This document shows, in pieces, positions 42,226-50,802 of a DNA stretch of 64,000 bases; positions within the stretch are counted from its first letter, which is position 1; each line of letters begins with the position of its first letter. The translations under genes and the position numbers were made by a program. This DNA comes from Onthovicinus sp900555545 (GTDB taxonomy: Bacteria; Bacillota; Clostridia; Oscillospirales; Acutalibacteraceae): assembly GCA_949296915.1 (NCBI GenBank), contig CASFPX010000011.1, positions 1 to 64,000 on the forward strand. The letters run 5' to 3'. The notes below the pieces were generated by a model. That model ran no database searches, was not told the origin of the DNA, and saw only the letters and a program-made list of their open reading frames with translations.

Positions 42226-45200
42226 ATGCTTCAGCTTGTGTTGGGACGGTCCGGCAGCGGAAAGACAAAATATCTGCTCGATATGGCGGCCGCTCGTGCC
42301 CGCAGTGGGGAAAGCACTGTGTTCATGGTTCCGGAGCAGTTTTCTTTTGAGACGGAGCGGGCCATTTTACGCTTGCTGGGGCCGCGCGATGCTTCGCGCG
42401 TAGAGGTGCTCAGCTTTACCCGCCTGCTGGACAGCTTCCGGCGCACCTATGGCGGCCGTGGATTGGATCCGGTCAGCGAAGCGGAGCGTGCGCTCCTCAT
42501 GAGCCGTTCTGTCCACACGGTAATTGATCATCTGGAGGTGTACGCAAAAAGTGCGGATTCCCCGGACTTTATTCGGGAATTGCTCTCCCTATCCGTACGA
42601 TGCAAACAGTCCGGCGTTCGGCCGGAGCAGCTCAGCCAGGTGTCCGGACAGCTTGAAGGGGGACTTTTACAGGACAAGTCCCGTGAGTTGTCCCTCATTT
42701 TGCAAAGCTATGATACATTGGTAAATGATAGCCGCTCTGAGCCGCTGGATGCCCTGGATTGGCTTGCGGACGCCCTGGAGCGGCAGCCTTTTTTTGCGCA
42801 AAAGGGCGTCCTGATCGACGCCTTTAAAAGTTTTACCGCCCAGGAGTACAAGATCCTCCGGGCAATTTTGACGCAGGCCGAATCGGTTGTGATCTCCCTA
42901 TGTACGGATCGTGCGGGGGAACAACCGGTCTGTTCCAGGTTTTCTGTCACGTCGGATACGCTGCGGCGGCTAATGCGTCTGGCATCGTCTGCCGGGATTT
43001 CGGTCCGTACGCCGGTCCTGCTCCATGAGAGCCCGCGGTTCCAATCGCCGGAGCTCGCGGCGCTCGAGGAAAATCTGTTTGAGCCGGGCGGTGGTGCGTA
43101 TGATGGTCCGGCCACAGGTGTGACGGTTTACCGTGCCCTGGACCGGGAGGGGGAGTGCGACTATACGGCGCGGGAGATCAAGCGCCTGCTGCGTGAGGAG
43201 CACTACCGCTGTCGCGAAATTGCGGTAATCATGCGGAATGAGGGCGATTATATGCGCCCGCTGATCGGGGCGCTGGAACGGTATGACGTGCCGGTGTTTG
43301 AGGACAGGCGCAGCCCGATAACCAGTCAGCCATTGATGGTTCTGGTGCGCTGTGCGCTCAAGATGGCATGCTCCGGCCTGGATACGGATACGCTTATGCG
43401 CTACGCCAAATCAGGCCTCTGTGGTGTGCCGGGGGATCAGCTGGCGGAATTGGAGAACTATGCGCTGATGTGGAATATTCGCGCCGCTGACTGGCGGCAG
43501 CCTTTCAAGAGGCATCCACGTGGTCTGGAGACGGCGTTTACGCCAGAGGATGAACAGGCGCTACACGATATCGAGCAGGCGCGCGGCGCGCTGATCGACC
43601 CGCTGCTCGCCTTTTTTGCACAGGTTAAGGCGGAGCGGACAGGGCAGGAGCTTGCGGCGGCGCTCTATGCACTGCTGGAGCGAATCCATGCACCGGAGAA
43701 CCTGTTGGTGCTGGCGCAAAAGTTTGAATCGCGCGGTGATACGGAGCTGGCGCTGGAACAGGAGCGCATGTGGGAGCTGCTGATGGAGATCCTCAGCGCA
43801 TTCGGCAGTGTCTACGGGACATCGGTGCTCTCCGTACGAAAGTTCTTTTCCCTGTTTGAGGTGATCGTATCCCTCCAGACCTTGGGGAATATCCCACAGG
43901 GGCTGGACAATATTGCGCTTGGTACGGCAGATCGCGCCCGGCTGAATGCCCCGCGCGCCGTTTTTCTGCTCGGTGTGAACGAGGGGATTTTCCCCGCTGC
44001 CGCATCGGAGGGGGGGCTGTTTACCGACCGGGACTATCGGATTTTGGAACACTATGGGATTGAACTTGGCGGCATCTGTGAGGATCAGGCGCTGGAGGAG
44101 CGTTTTATCACATATTGCGCGGCCAGCGCACCTTCCGAGCGGCTCTATCTCACCTATGCACAGGCCGATGAGAAGGGGGAGGGCCTTTCCCCCTCCATTC
44201 TGGTGGATGAGTGCCTGCATATCCTGCCGCACTGCACCAGGCGGGAGCAGGGGCTTGAGCGCGATCTGGATTTGATCGAGAGCGGTAAATCTGCCCTTGC
44301 GCTGTATGCCGCACGCGTATCTGGTGATACACCGGAGCGTCGTGAACTGGAATCCTATTTGAATAGCCGTCAGGAGTACGGCGGTGTTGCGGCCGCCATC
44401 CGGCGGAGCGCCGTACACACACCAGCTCAGATCCAGAATCCCGCTACGGCTGAAAAGCTGTTCGGCCGGAACATGACTGTTTCCGCCTCTCAGATCGAGG
44501 CGTACTATGAGTGCCCTTTCCAATATTACTGCAAATATGGACTCAAGGCCAAGCCACGTACGCTGGCGCAGCTGGATGCACTGCGCAGCGGCACGGCGAT
44601 CCACTATGTGCTGGAGAATATCATCCGCGAGTGCGGCGCCGGGGGACTTGCCTCGTGCACGCCCGCGGAGCGCCTGGCGCTGGTGGAAAAGTATCTATAC
44701 CATTACCGCGATGCGTACATGGGCGGCGAGGAGGCATTGACCGCACGGGATCGCTATGCCTTTTCCACTCTGGTGCGTACGGTATATACCCTGATCGAGC
44801 GGATTGCCGATGAGTTTCGGATATCGGATTTTGAACCTGTGGACTTTGAGCTGGATATCGGGGACGGCGGCACCATTGAGCCCTATACACTAACGCTGGA
44901 AAACGGCGGTGTGCTGCGCGTCATGGGCAAGGTGGACCGTGTAGATATTTGCCGCAGGGACGGGGAAACGCTGATCCGCGTGATCGACTACAAATCCGGG
45001 GCTAAGGAGTTCCGGTTGTGCGATGTGATGCAGGGGCTTAATATTCAGATGGTCCTGTACCTGATGTGCATTGTCCGGAACGGGGGGGCACACTATGGCG
45101 GTGCCCTGACCCCAGCCGGTGTGCTGTACCTCTCCTCCAAGGGGCCGGATAAGAACCTTGGCCGCCATGCGACGGACAAGGAGATCGTCAAAAAGCAGGA

Positions 45201-45579
45201 CAGTGCCTACCGGATGAGCGGTATGGTATTGGATGACGCCCGGGTGATCTTGGCGATGGAAAAGGACGGTGCAGAGAAGTACATCCCCGCCCATGTGGAT
45301 CAGAATGGACGGACGGGTGGAAATGTGATTTCACCGGATCAGTTCCGGAGCCTAAGCCGACGGATTGACAGTCTGCTGCGCGAGATGGCGGACCGGCTGC
45401 ACGCCGGGGCGATCCCGGCCTATCCGGTTGAGAGCCGCACGCACGACAAGACGTGCGAATACTGTGACTATCACGATATTTGCCGTGATAGTGGGAATCA
45501 AAAGCGCATTCTGCGCGATTTAAAACACGATAAATGCCAGGCGGAATTACAGCAGGAGGGGGGCGAAGGCCATGCCTGA
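42226..45579 (+). CDS. addB: ATP-dependent helicase/deoxyribonuclease subunit B
   Basis: A 1117-residue AddB. It starts MLQLVLGRSGSGKTKYLL with the Walker A GRSGSGKT, has a UvrD-like but motif-poor helicase core, and a C-terminal RecB-type nuclease with VIDYKSGAKEF. The iron-sulphur cysteines are in YYECPFQYYC and at the end CEYCDYHDIC. AddAB unwinds and resects double-strand breaks and recognises Chi-like sites. Overlaps addA by eight bases. GGAGG precedes the ATG. Confidence 0.95.
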   Translation: MLQLVLGRSGSGKTKYLLDMAAARARSGESTVFMVPEQFSFETERAILRLLGPRDASRVEVLSFTRLLDSFRRTYGGRGLDPVSEAERALLMSRSVHTVIDHLEVYAKSADSPDFIRELLSLSVRCKQSGVRPEQLSQVSGQLEGGLLQDKSRELSLILQSYDTLVNDSRSEPLDALDWLADALERQPFFAQKGVLIDAFKSFTAQEYKILRAILTQAESVVISLCTDRAGEQPVCSRFSVTSDTLRRLMRLASSAGISVRTPVLLHESPRFQSPELAALEENLFEPGGGAYDGPATGVTVYRALDREGECDYTAREIKRLLREEHYRCREIAVIMRNEGDYMRPLIGALERYDVPVFEDRRSPITSQPLMVLVRCALKMACSGLDTDTLMRYAKSGLCGVPGDQLAELENYALMWNIRAADWRQPFKRHPRGLETAFTPEDEQALHDIEQARGALIDPLLAFFAQVKAERTGQELAAALYALLERIHAPENLLVLAQKFESRGDTELALEQERMWELLMEILSAFGSVYGTSVLSVRKFFSLFEVIVSLQTLGNIPQGLDNIALGTADRARLNAPRAVFLLGVNEGIFPAAASEGGLFTDRDYRILEHYGIELGGICEDQALEERFITYCAASAPSERLYLTYAQADEKGEGLSPSILVDECLHILPHCTRREQGLERDLDLIESGKSALALYAARVSGDTPERRELESYLNSRQEYGGVAAAIRRSAVHTPAQIQNPATAEKLFGRNMTVSASQIEAYYECPFQYYCKYGLKAKPRTLAQLDALRSGTAIHYVLENIIRECGAGGLASCTPAERLALVEKYLYHYRDAYMGGEEALTARDRYAFSTLVRTVYTLIERIADEFRISDFEPVDFELDIGDGGTIEPYTLTLENGGVLRVMGKVDRVDICRRDGETLIRVIDYKSGAKEFRLCDVMQGLNIQMVLYLMCIVRNGGAHYGGALTPAGVLYLSSKGPDKNLGRHATDKEIVKKQDSAYRMSGMVLDDARVILAMEKDGAEKYIPAHVDQNGRTGGNVISPDQFRSLSRRIDSLLREMADRLHAGAIPAYPVESRTHDKTCEYCDYHDICRDSGNQKRILRDLKHDKCQAELQQEGGEGHA

Positions 45580-48500
45580 ATGGACGCCGGAACAGAGAAA
45601 TGCGATCACAGCCCGGGGCGGCACGGTACTCGTCAGTGCAGCGGCCGGCTCCGGTAAAACCGCCGTATTGGTGGAGCGCGTGGTGGAGCGGATCTGTGAC
45701 GAATCGGATCCGTGTGATATCAATGAGATGTTGATCGTCACCTTTACGCGTATGGCCGCCGGCGAAATGCGCGAGCGGATCGCTGCGGCGCTTGCCAGGC
45801 GGTCGGCAGCCGATCCGGCCAACCGGAGACTCGCGCGCCAGCAGGTGCTGATCGATCAGGCCTCTATCGGGACGATCGACAGCTTTTGTGCAGCCCTCGT
45901 GCGCGAGAATTTTCATGCACTTGGGATCCCTTCCGACTTTGGGATGCTTGACGAAACGGACGCCGCCGAACTCAAACGCGCCGCATGCGGCCGTGCACTG
46001 GAGGAGTTATACGATCAACATCCGGCGGGGTTGCCCGAACTGCGCGAGCTGTTCAGCAGCGGACGGACGGATCTCCGGCTGGAGGAAACGATCATCCGGA
46101 TTGACGACTTTATCATGGCATACCCATTCCCCGATGAGTGGCTGGAGCGCGCCATCTCCTCCTATGATATGGCGCAGGGGATAGCCGGGAATGCCTGGGG
46201 CGGTCTGGCGTTTGATATTTTGGAGCAGAATGGGGAGGATGCAGTACGTCTGCTTGAATCCTGCTGTGAACTGGCCCAAAGGGGCGACGATATCCTGGAT
46301 CAAAAGGCGTCGCCCGTACTCCTGCAGGAGCTTGATTTTGTGCGGGGATTCCTCCAACGGGTGCGGGAACGGAACTGGGATGGCGCCTATGAGCTGGTAC
46401 GCGGTTACAAGTATCAGCGGCTCGACGTGCGTAAGACGGAGAGCAAGGATCTGTTGGAGATGATTAAGGCGCGTCGGAATTTTGTCAAAGACACGATTTT
46501 CAAATCAAATGTCCAGCCGATCCTCTGCGCCACGGAGGCGGAGACGGCGGAGGATTTTGCCTCGCTTCAACCGGTGCTCGCCCTGCTGCTGCAGACGGTG
46601 CGCCGCTTTGAGGAGATATACGGCGAGCTGAAGGCCGCGCAGAATCAATACGACTTCAGCGATATCATGCATTTTGCCCTGCGGCTGCTGGTCGAAAAGC
46701 GGGAGGATGGCTTTGCGCGCACGGAATATGCCGCCCAGATCGCGGCACGCTACCGCGAGGTCATGGTTGACGAATATCAGGATGTCAATGCGGCACAGGA
46801 GTTATTGTTCCGCGCCATATCAGACCGGGAGGAGAACCTCTTTTTCGTCGGGGACGTCAAGCAGAGTATCTATGGTTTCCGGCAGTCTATGCCGCACATC
46901 TTCATCCGCCGCCGTGAGTCGATGGCGCCTTATGACGGTGTGACTTATCCGGCCTGCATTACGTTGGGCAGGAATTTCCGATCCAGACGCGGCGTGACGG
47001 GAACTGTGAACTATATCTTTTCCCGCATTATGTCCGAGCGGGCTGGCGACGTCGCCTACAACCGGGAGGAGGAGCTTGTCTATTCTGCCTCCTATGGGGA
47101 AAAGGATGCACCCGATGTCACCTTTGCGGTAGTGGAAGAGTCGGGCACTCAGCCGGAATGTATTGCTCAGATGATCGCAGACCGGGTGCGCTCTGGAATG
47201 ATGATCGGCCAGAAAACCGAGGGCGGTATGGTACAGCGGCCGGTTCGGTACTCCGATTTCTGCATTCTGCTCCGATACTATAAAAATCATGTGGAAAAGT
47301 ATGCGTCAGCGTTGGCACGAGCCGGGATCCCGGTCCGTGCGGTGGGGGATGACGAGGTGTTCTCCCAGCCGGAGGTTCGGGTGATTGTCTCGCTCCTGCG
47401 GGTGATTGACAATCCGATTCAAGATATCCCGTTAATTGCTGTCCTCCTATCCCCCCTGTTCGGGTTTACGGAGGATGAGCTGGCGCTGATTCGCACCGCC
47501 CAGCGGGGGGGCAGTTTTTACGCCGCGGTGTGCACCTGTGCTCAGCGTGGGGACGGGCACTGTGCCATCTTCCTGGAGGAGCTGGAGCAGCTGCGCGACC
47601 TGTCCGCAGTGCTCACGCCGGGCGAACTGTTGGAGCGCATTTATGACCGGACGGATTATCCCACCGTCGCCACTGCCGGCAAGCCGGATGCTGCGGGCAA
47701 TCTGAATATTCTGCTCTGCTGTGCGCGTTCCTTCCAGCGGGATACGGGGATCGGCGGCTTTGTCCGTTACGTGGACACCGTGCTCGCGGGTGGCGGTATG
47801 AAAAAAAAGACAGCTGGTGACAGTGGAGACGCCGTCTCCCTGATGAGCATCCACAAGAGCAAGGGTCTGGAATATCCCGTCTGCATTTTGGCCGGATGTG
47901 AAACTCTGATGAGCACCCGATCCTATACTGGGGATGTGGTGCTCCACTCGGAATATGGCGCTGGGATGAAAATGATTGACATCCAGCGCATGCGTAAGTT
48001 CGATACGCTCGCCAATACCGTCGCTGCCAATCTGGTGCGCAGTGGAGAGGTGAGTGAGGGGCTGCGCCTGCTCTATGTGGCGCTGACCCGGGCGCGCGAG
48101 GAACTTGTGATGGTCGCGGAACTCCCCAAACTGGACGAGGTTGCCGCGCGATGCGCCGCCTTTGTGCAGGAGGATGGGACGGTGGATCCCGCCTTTGTCG
48201 CCAATAGCAAACGGTTCAGTGACTGGATGATTGCCGCGCTGGTCTCCCATCCGGATGCCCGTCTGCTGCGGGAGGGGATTCTGTTCCTGTTTCCGGTGTC
48301 GGAGGGCGCCGATCCAATCCGCTTTTGTACCGTCCGGCCCCAGCCCGAGTTGGAGCAGGCGGAAGCCGTGGAGGAGGGGACGGAAGCGGAATTTGACGCA
48401 CAGGCATTTGGCGCTGCCCTCCGGGAACGGATCGAATACCGCTACCCCTATCTGCCGCTGTCAGAGGTGGCGGCCAAGCGCGCCGCCTCCCATGGGGATG

Positions 48501-49072
48501 AGAGTGCGATTGACAGCGCGTTTTTTGCGTCGGAGCGCCCCGCTTTTATGAACCAGAAAGGGCTTACACCGGCCCAGCGCGGGACAGCGACGCATGAATA
48601 TATGCAGTTTGCCGACTACGCAGCAGCTGCCGCCGATGCGCATGCGGAGGGGGAACGTCTGGCTGCAGGCGGTTTCCTGACGGAGTCCCAGGCACAGGCT
48701 GTGGACTATGAACAGATTACCCGCTTTTTCCAGAGCGATCTGTACCGGAGGATTGCTGCATCAGGCCATGTCTACCGTGAGGAGCGGTTTGCCATCGAGG
48801 TCCCGGCAGGGGAGTACTATGACCTCCCGCCACAGCTGGCACAGGAACCAGTCTTTTTGCAGGGCGTAGTGGACTGCGCCTTTGTGGAGGAGGGGGAACT
48901 TGTGATTGTTGATTACAAGACGGATCGAGTCCGGGATATCCGGGCGCTGGCCGACCGTTATTCCAACCAGCTGAACGTTTACCGCCGTGCAATGGCACTC
49001 AGCAAGGGAATGCCGGTCAAGGCGTGTATCCTGTACTCCTTCCCGCTCGGTGAGACTATTTGCGTGGAATAG
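45572..49072 (+). CDS. addA: ATP-dependent helicase/nuclease subunit A
   Basis: A 1166-residue UvrD-type helicase with nuclease domain: SAAAGSGKTAVLVE (Walker A), VDEYQDVN (Walker B), SIHKSKGLEYPV (motif V), LYVALTRAREEL (motif VI), and a C-terminal nuclease motif IVDYKTDRV. Works with AddB in double-strand-break repair. Overlaps addB by eight bases and ends before a terminator. Confidence 0.95.
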   Translation: MPEWTPEQRNAITARGGTVLVSAAAGSGKTAVLVERVVERICDESDPCDINEMLIVTFTRMAAGEMRERIAAALARRSAADPANRRLARQQVLIDQASIGTIDSFCAALVRENFHALGIPSDFGMLDETDAAELKRAACGRALEELYDQHPAGLPELRELFSSGRTDLRLEETIIRIDDFIMAYPFPDEWLERAISSYDMAQGIAGNAWGGLAFDILEQNGEDAVRLLESCCELAQRGDDILDQKASPVLLQELDFVRGFLQRVRERNWDGAYELVRGYKYQRLDVRKTESKDLLEMIKARRNFVKDTIFKSNVQPILCATEAETAEDFASLQPVLALLLQTVRRFEEIYGELKAAQNQYDFSDIMHFALRLLVEKREDGFARTEYAAQIAARYREVMVDEYQDVNAAQELLFRAISDREENLFFVGDVKQSIYGFRQSMPHIFIRRRESMAPYDGVTYPACITLGRNFRSRRGVTGTVNYIFSRIMSERAGDVAYNREEELVYSASYGEKDAPDVTFAVVEESGTQPECIAQMIADRVRSGMMIGQKTEGGMVQRPVRYSDFCILLRYYKNHVEKYASALARAGIPVRAVGDDEVFSQPEVRVIVSLLRVIDNPIQDIPLIAVLLSPLFGFTEDELALIRTAQRGGSFYAAVCTCAQRGDGHCAIFLEELEQLRDLSAVLTPGELLERIYDRTDYPTVATAGKPDAAGNLNILLCCARSFQRDTGIGGFVRYVDTVLAGGGMKKKTAGDSGDAVSLMSIHKSKGLEYPVCILAGCETLMSTRSYTGDVVLHSEYGAGMKMIDIQRMRKFDTLANTVAANLVRSGEVSEGLRLLYVALTRAREELVMVAELPKLDEVAARCAAFVQEDGTVDPAFVANSKRFSDWMIAALVSHPDARLLREGILFLFPVSEGADPIRFCTVRPQPELEQAEAVEEGTEAEFDAQAFGAALRERIEYRYPYLPLSEVAAKRAASHGDESAIDSAFFASERPAFMNQKGLTPAQRGTATHEYMQFADYAAAAADAHAEGERLAAGGFLTESQAQAVDYEQITRFFQSDLYRRIAASGHVYREERFAIEVPAGEYYDLPPQLAQEPVFLQGVVDCAFVEEGELVIVDYKTDRVRDIRALADRYSNQLNVYRRAMALSKGMPVKACILYSFPLGETICVE

Positions 49073-49093
49073 AGCGGGTACATAGATCATCAG

Positions 49094-49145
49094 AGAGTGC
49101 ACCCCATGGTTCCGGATTAGGACCGCAGGGTGTGCTCTTTTTAAT
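49094..49145. terminator. Terminator between addA and the methyltransferase gene
   Basis: AGAGTGCACC (49094-49103) pairs with GGTGTGCTCT (about 49129-49138, two wobbles), then TTTTTAATTA. It lies between converging genes. Confidence 0.75.
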
Positions 49146-49912
49146 TAGTCCGCGGGCTTTTTAATGCCCTTATAAATATAATACGGTTTTGAAAAAATAT
49201 AGTTGCCGCTGTTGTAGGTCGATTTTAGATCAGCGATAAAAGCTGAATATTCCCGTTTGGTCAATGCACCCGTATTTTCCTCTGCGAGCCATCCAACCTG
49301 GCGGCTGAATTCGTAGCCCCAATATCCCTCCTGGTATTCCGTCTCTACCACGCTGTGAACATAAACCTCGCTGTCAAAAAGTCCGCTCCTGTGAAAGAGG
49401 CCGTATTCTCTGCGGCCGATCCAACTGTCCAGATGATCCATCCATCCCTGCTTAGTCGTGGCGTAGGCATGGATTGCTCTCGCAATCAGTTCCTTATTCT
49501 CCCCGTTATAGACAATACTATCCCAATCGCAGTTGACGCATATTACGGTTCCGCCCGGTTTTAGGATACGATGGATCTCTTTTATAAAGAGCTCCTTATC
49601 GCTCAGGCACTCGAGCATATCTTTGGTGAATACGAGATCGTAGGCGTTGTCGGAGAGCGCCAGCCGTTTGGAACAGTCCATTACTTTCAATTGGACGGGC
49701 GCACTGTACTTGATGTTTTGAAATCCTTTGGCCGTAATATCGACGCCCAGTGCATCCATAATTTTGTCGGAGAAAACATCTATAAATCCCAGCAGGGTAC
49801 CGGCATCACGGCAGCCCAAATCGATCACAGACGCATTCTCCGGCAGTTCGATCAGGTTGTATATAGCGTTGTTCAACGAGGAATGTTTTGTTTCTGGTTG
49901 CGATTTAAACAT
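49145..49912 (-). CDS. Class I SAM-dependent methyltransferase
   Basis: A 255-residue soluble methyltransferase. SAM motif I is SVIDLGCRDAG, followed by DALGVDITAKGF, the LVFTKDMLECL region (motif II) and HRILKPGGTVICVN (motif III). The C-terminal half (WMDHLDSWIGRREYGLF, YWGYEFSRQVGWLAEE) is not a known substrate domain to me. It lacks the N-P-P-Y/DPPY motifs of nucleic-acid amino methyltransferases, so the substrate may be a small molecule. Base use is more AT-rich than in neighbours, hinting at acquisition. AGGAGG stands before the ATG. An attenuator-like leader precedes it (see 49935-50193). Confidence 0.82.
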   Translation of the reverse strand: MFKSQPETKHSSLNNAIYNLIELPENASVIDLGCRDAGTLLGFIDVFSDKIMDALGVDITAKGFQNIKYSAPVQLKVMDCSKRLALSDNAYDLVFTKDMLECLSDKELFIKEIHRILKPGGTVICVNCDWDSIVYNGENKELIARAIHAYATTKQGWMDHLDSWIGRREYGLFHRSGLFDSEVYVHSVVETEYQEGYWGYEFSRQVGWLAEENTGALTKREYSAFIADLKSTYNSGNYIFSKPYYIYKGIKKPAD

Positions 49913-49934
49913 GATAAAAGCCTCCTTTGCTCAT

Positions 49935-49976
49935 AAAAAACTCGCTGTTCACAGCTATGTGCCAGCAAACAGCGAG
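49935..49976 (-). terminator. Attenuator terminator directly upstream of the methyltransferase gene
   Basis: On the minus strand CTCGCTGTT (49968-49976), inner CACA-tagc-TGTG and AACAGCGAG (49941-49949) form a long hairpin, followed by TTTTTT and, within about 12 bases, the methyltransferase ribosome binding site. The stop codon of the leader ORF lies in its apical loop. Confidence 0.8.
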
Positions 49977-50065
49977 TAAAAGAGTTCGTATTTTGATACG
50001 TTTTCCTCTGTTTTCAGGCACACAGCGTCAGATACCTGTACCCAAAAACAAGTACAGGCATTCAT
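49955..50065 (-). CDS. Putative 36-residue leader peptide (uORF2) of the methyltransferase attenuator
   Basis: ATG at 50063-50065 opens a 36-codon frame beginning MNACTCFWVQVSDAVC and rich in aromatic and cysteine residues; it ends TAG at 49955-49957, inside the terminator loop. Its ATG overlaps the stop of uORF1 as ATGA, implying translational coupling. It has no RBS of its own. I know no matching protein family. The in-frame 86-codon extension upstream (to 50215) would cross the promoter and is rejected as a start. Confidence 0.45.
   Translation of the reverse strand: MNACTCFWVQVSDAVCLKTEENVSKYELFYSLFAGT
50017..50058 (-). promoter_or_regulatory. Anti-terminator and accessory hairpin in the methyltransferase leader
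   Basis: On the RNA GCTGTGTGCC (50017-50026) can pair with GGCACATAGC (49954-49963) in the terminator, nine Watson-Crick pairs plus one wobble, which would break the terminator. Upstream, CCTGTAC (50052-50058) and GTACAGG (50035-50041) make another hairpin. Both lie within uORF2. Confidence 0.55.
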
Positions 50066-50097
50066 CGTCGCATGAACCTGATAAAGGAAAACAACAC
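50062..50097 (-). CDS. Putative 11-residue leader peptide (uORF1)
   Basis: GTG at 50095-50097 with GGAGG eight bases upstream opens an 11-codon frame (MLFSFIRFMRR) ending TGA at 50062-50064. The very good ribosome binding site in front of so short a frame, in a leader with a terminator, suggests it is translated as a sensor. Confidence 0.5.
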   Translation of the reverse strand: MLFSFIRFMRR

Positions 50098-50164
50098 AGC
50101 AGTAACCTCCGATTCTGATTTGCCGCTGGAAAATAAGCGCCGCTCCATCATGTATAGTGGTTAT

Positions 50165-50193
50165 AGAATAGCATGGTGGAATGGAAAAATCAA
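50165..50193 (-). promoter_or_regulatory. Promoter of the methyltransferase leader
   Basis: Minus strand: TTGATT (50188-50193), 17 bases, TATTCT (50165-50170) preceded by TGC, i.e. an extended -10. The transcript would begin about 60 bases before uORF1. Confidence 0.6.
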
Positions 50194-50222
50194 GAGAGGA
50201 TTTAGCGAAAAACAAGTATGGT

Positions 50223-50260
50223 AAAAAAACGCCTTGAGATGGTTTGAGACCTCAAGGCGT
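50223..50260 (-). terminator. Terminator after the flavodoxin-like gene
   Basis: Minus strand: ACGCCTTGAG, 12-base loop, CTCAAGGCGT, then TTTTTTT; a 10-base perfect stem. Confidence 0.9.
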
Positions 50261-50284
50261 CAATATACATCTCAATAGTAGCCA

Positions 50285-50773
50285 TCATGCCATGGTGGCC
50301 AACAACTCGTGATGTTCCACGTACGTGGCAACATCCTCTGCGTGTTTTTTCAGCTGTTTGGCGTTGACGCTGACCACGCTGGCACAGTGTCCACCCGCCA
50401 ACTGGATACGTTTACGAAGGATATCACTCGCGTGTGATCCGCTGGACGTTGCGGAAAAAATCATCCCGATGACCTCTTTTCCGCTCAGGTTGACGCTGTG
50501 CAAAAAGGCGTTGACGGCGGGCGCCGGGCTGAATGCCCATGCGGGTGTCGCGATGATTACAGTATCGTACTGGCTGATATCGGCCTCAATTTCATCAATG
50601 ACGGAACCTGCGCCGGAGGCAGCTGCTATCGCGCCGAAGGTGCAAGCGGAGAGAACGCCGCGGTCATATTTTTCACGCAGCTCGATCACATCAATCTCCC
50701 CCTCGCGGCGGGAGCTCTCACACAGCGTACGGACGTCATTCTTAATGGAATAATAGACCAACAGGGTTTTCAT
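50285..50773 (-). CDS. Flavodoxin-like protein
   Basis: About 162 residues. The start MKTLLVYYSIKNDVRTLCE resembles the FMN-phosphate loop of flavodoxins, but the usual T/SxTGxT loop is changed (SIKNDVRT), so cofactor binding is not assured. Middle segments DTVIIATPAWAFSPAPAVNAF and KEVIGMIFSATSSG fit the flavodoxin fold where aromatic loops hold FMN. Possible oxidoreductase or FMN carrier. The start is ATG 50773 (an in-frame ATG at 50779 is 6 bases upstream). It follows the hydrolase gene by about 24 bases and is probably cotranscribed. Confidence 0.78.
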   Translation of the reverse strand: MKTLLVYYSIKNDVRTLCESSRREGEIDVIELREKYDRGVLSACTFGAIAAASGAGSVIDEIEADISQYDTVIIATPAWAFSPAPAVNAFLHSVNLSGKEVIGMIFSATSSGSHASDILRKRIQLAGGHCASVVSVNAKQLKKHAEDVATYVEHHELLATMA

Positions 50774-50802
50774 GATCAACGTCAGACTCCTTTGAAAATT
50801 CT

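Noticed and set aside
49913..50200. SAM riboswitch or T-box leader upstream of the methyltransferase
   Set aside because: No SAM-I/II/III cores or T-box TGGNACCGCG-type sequence; the features fit a translated-leader attenuator instead.
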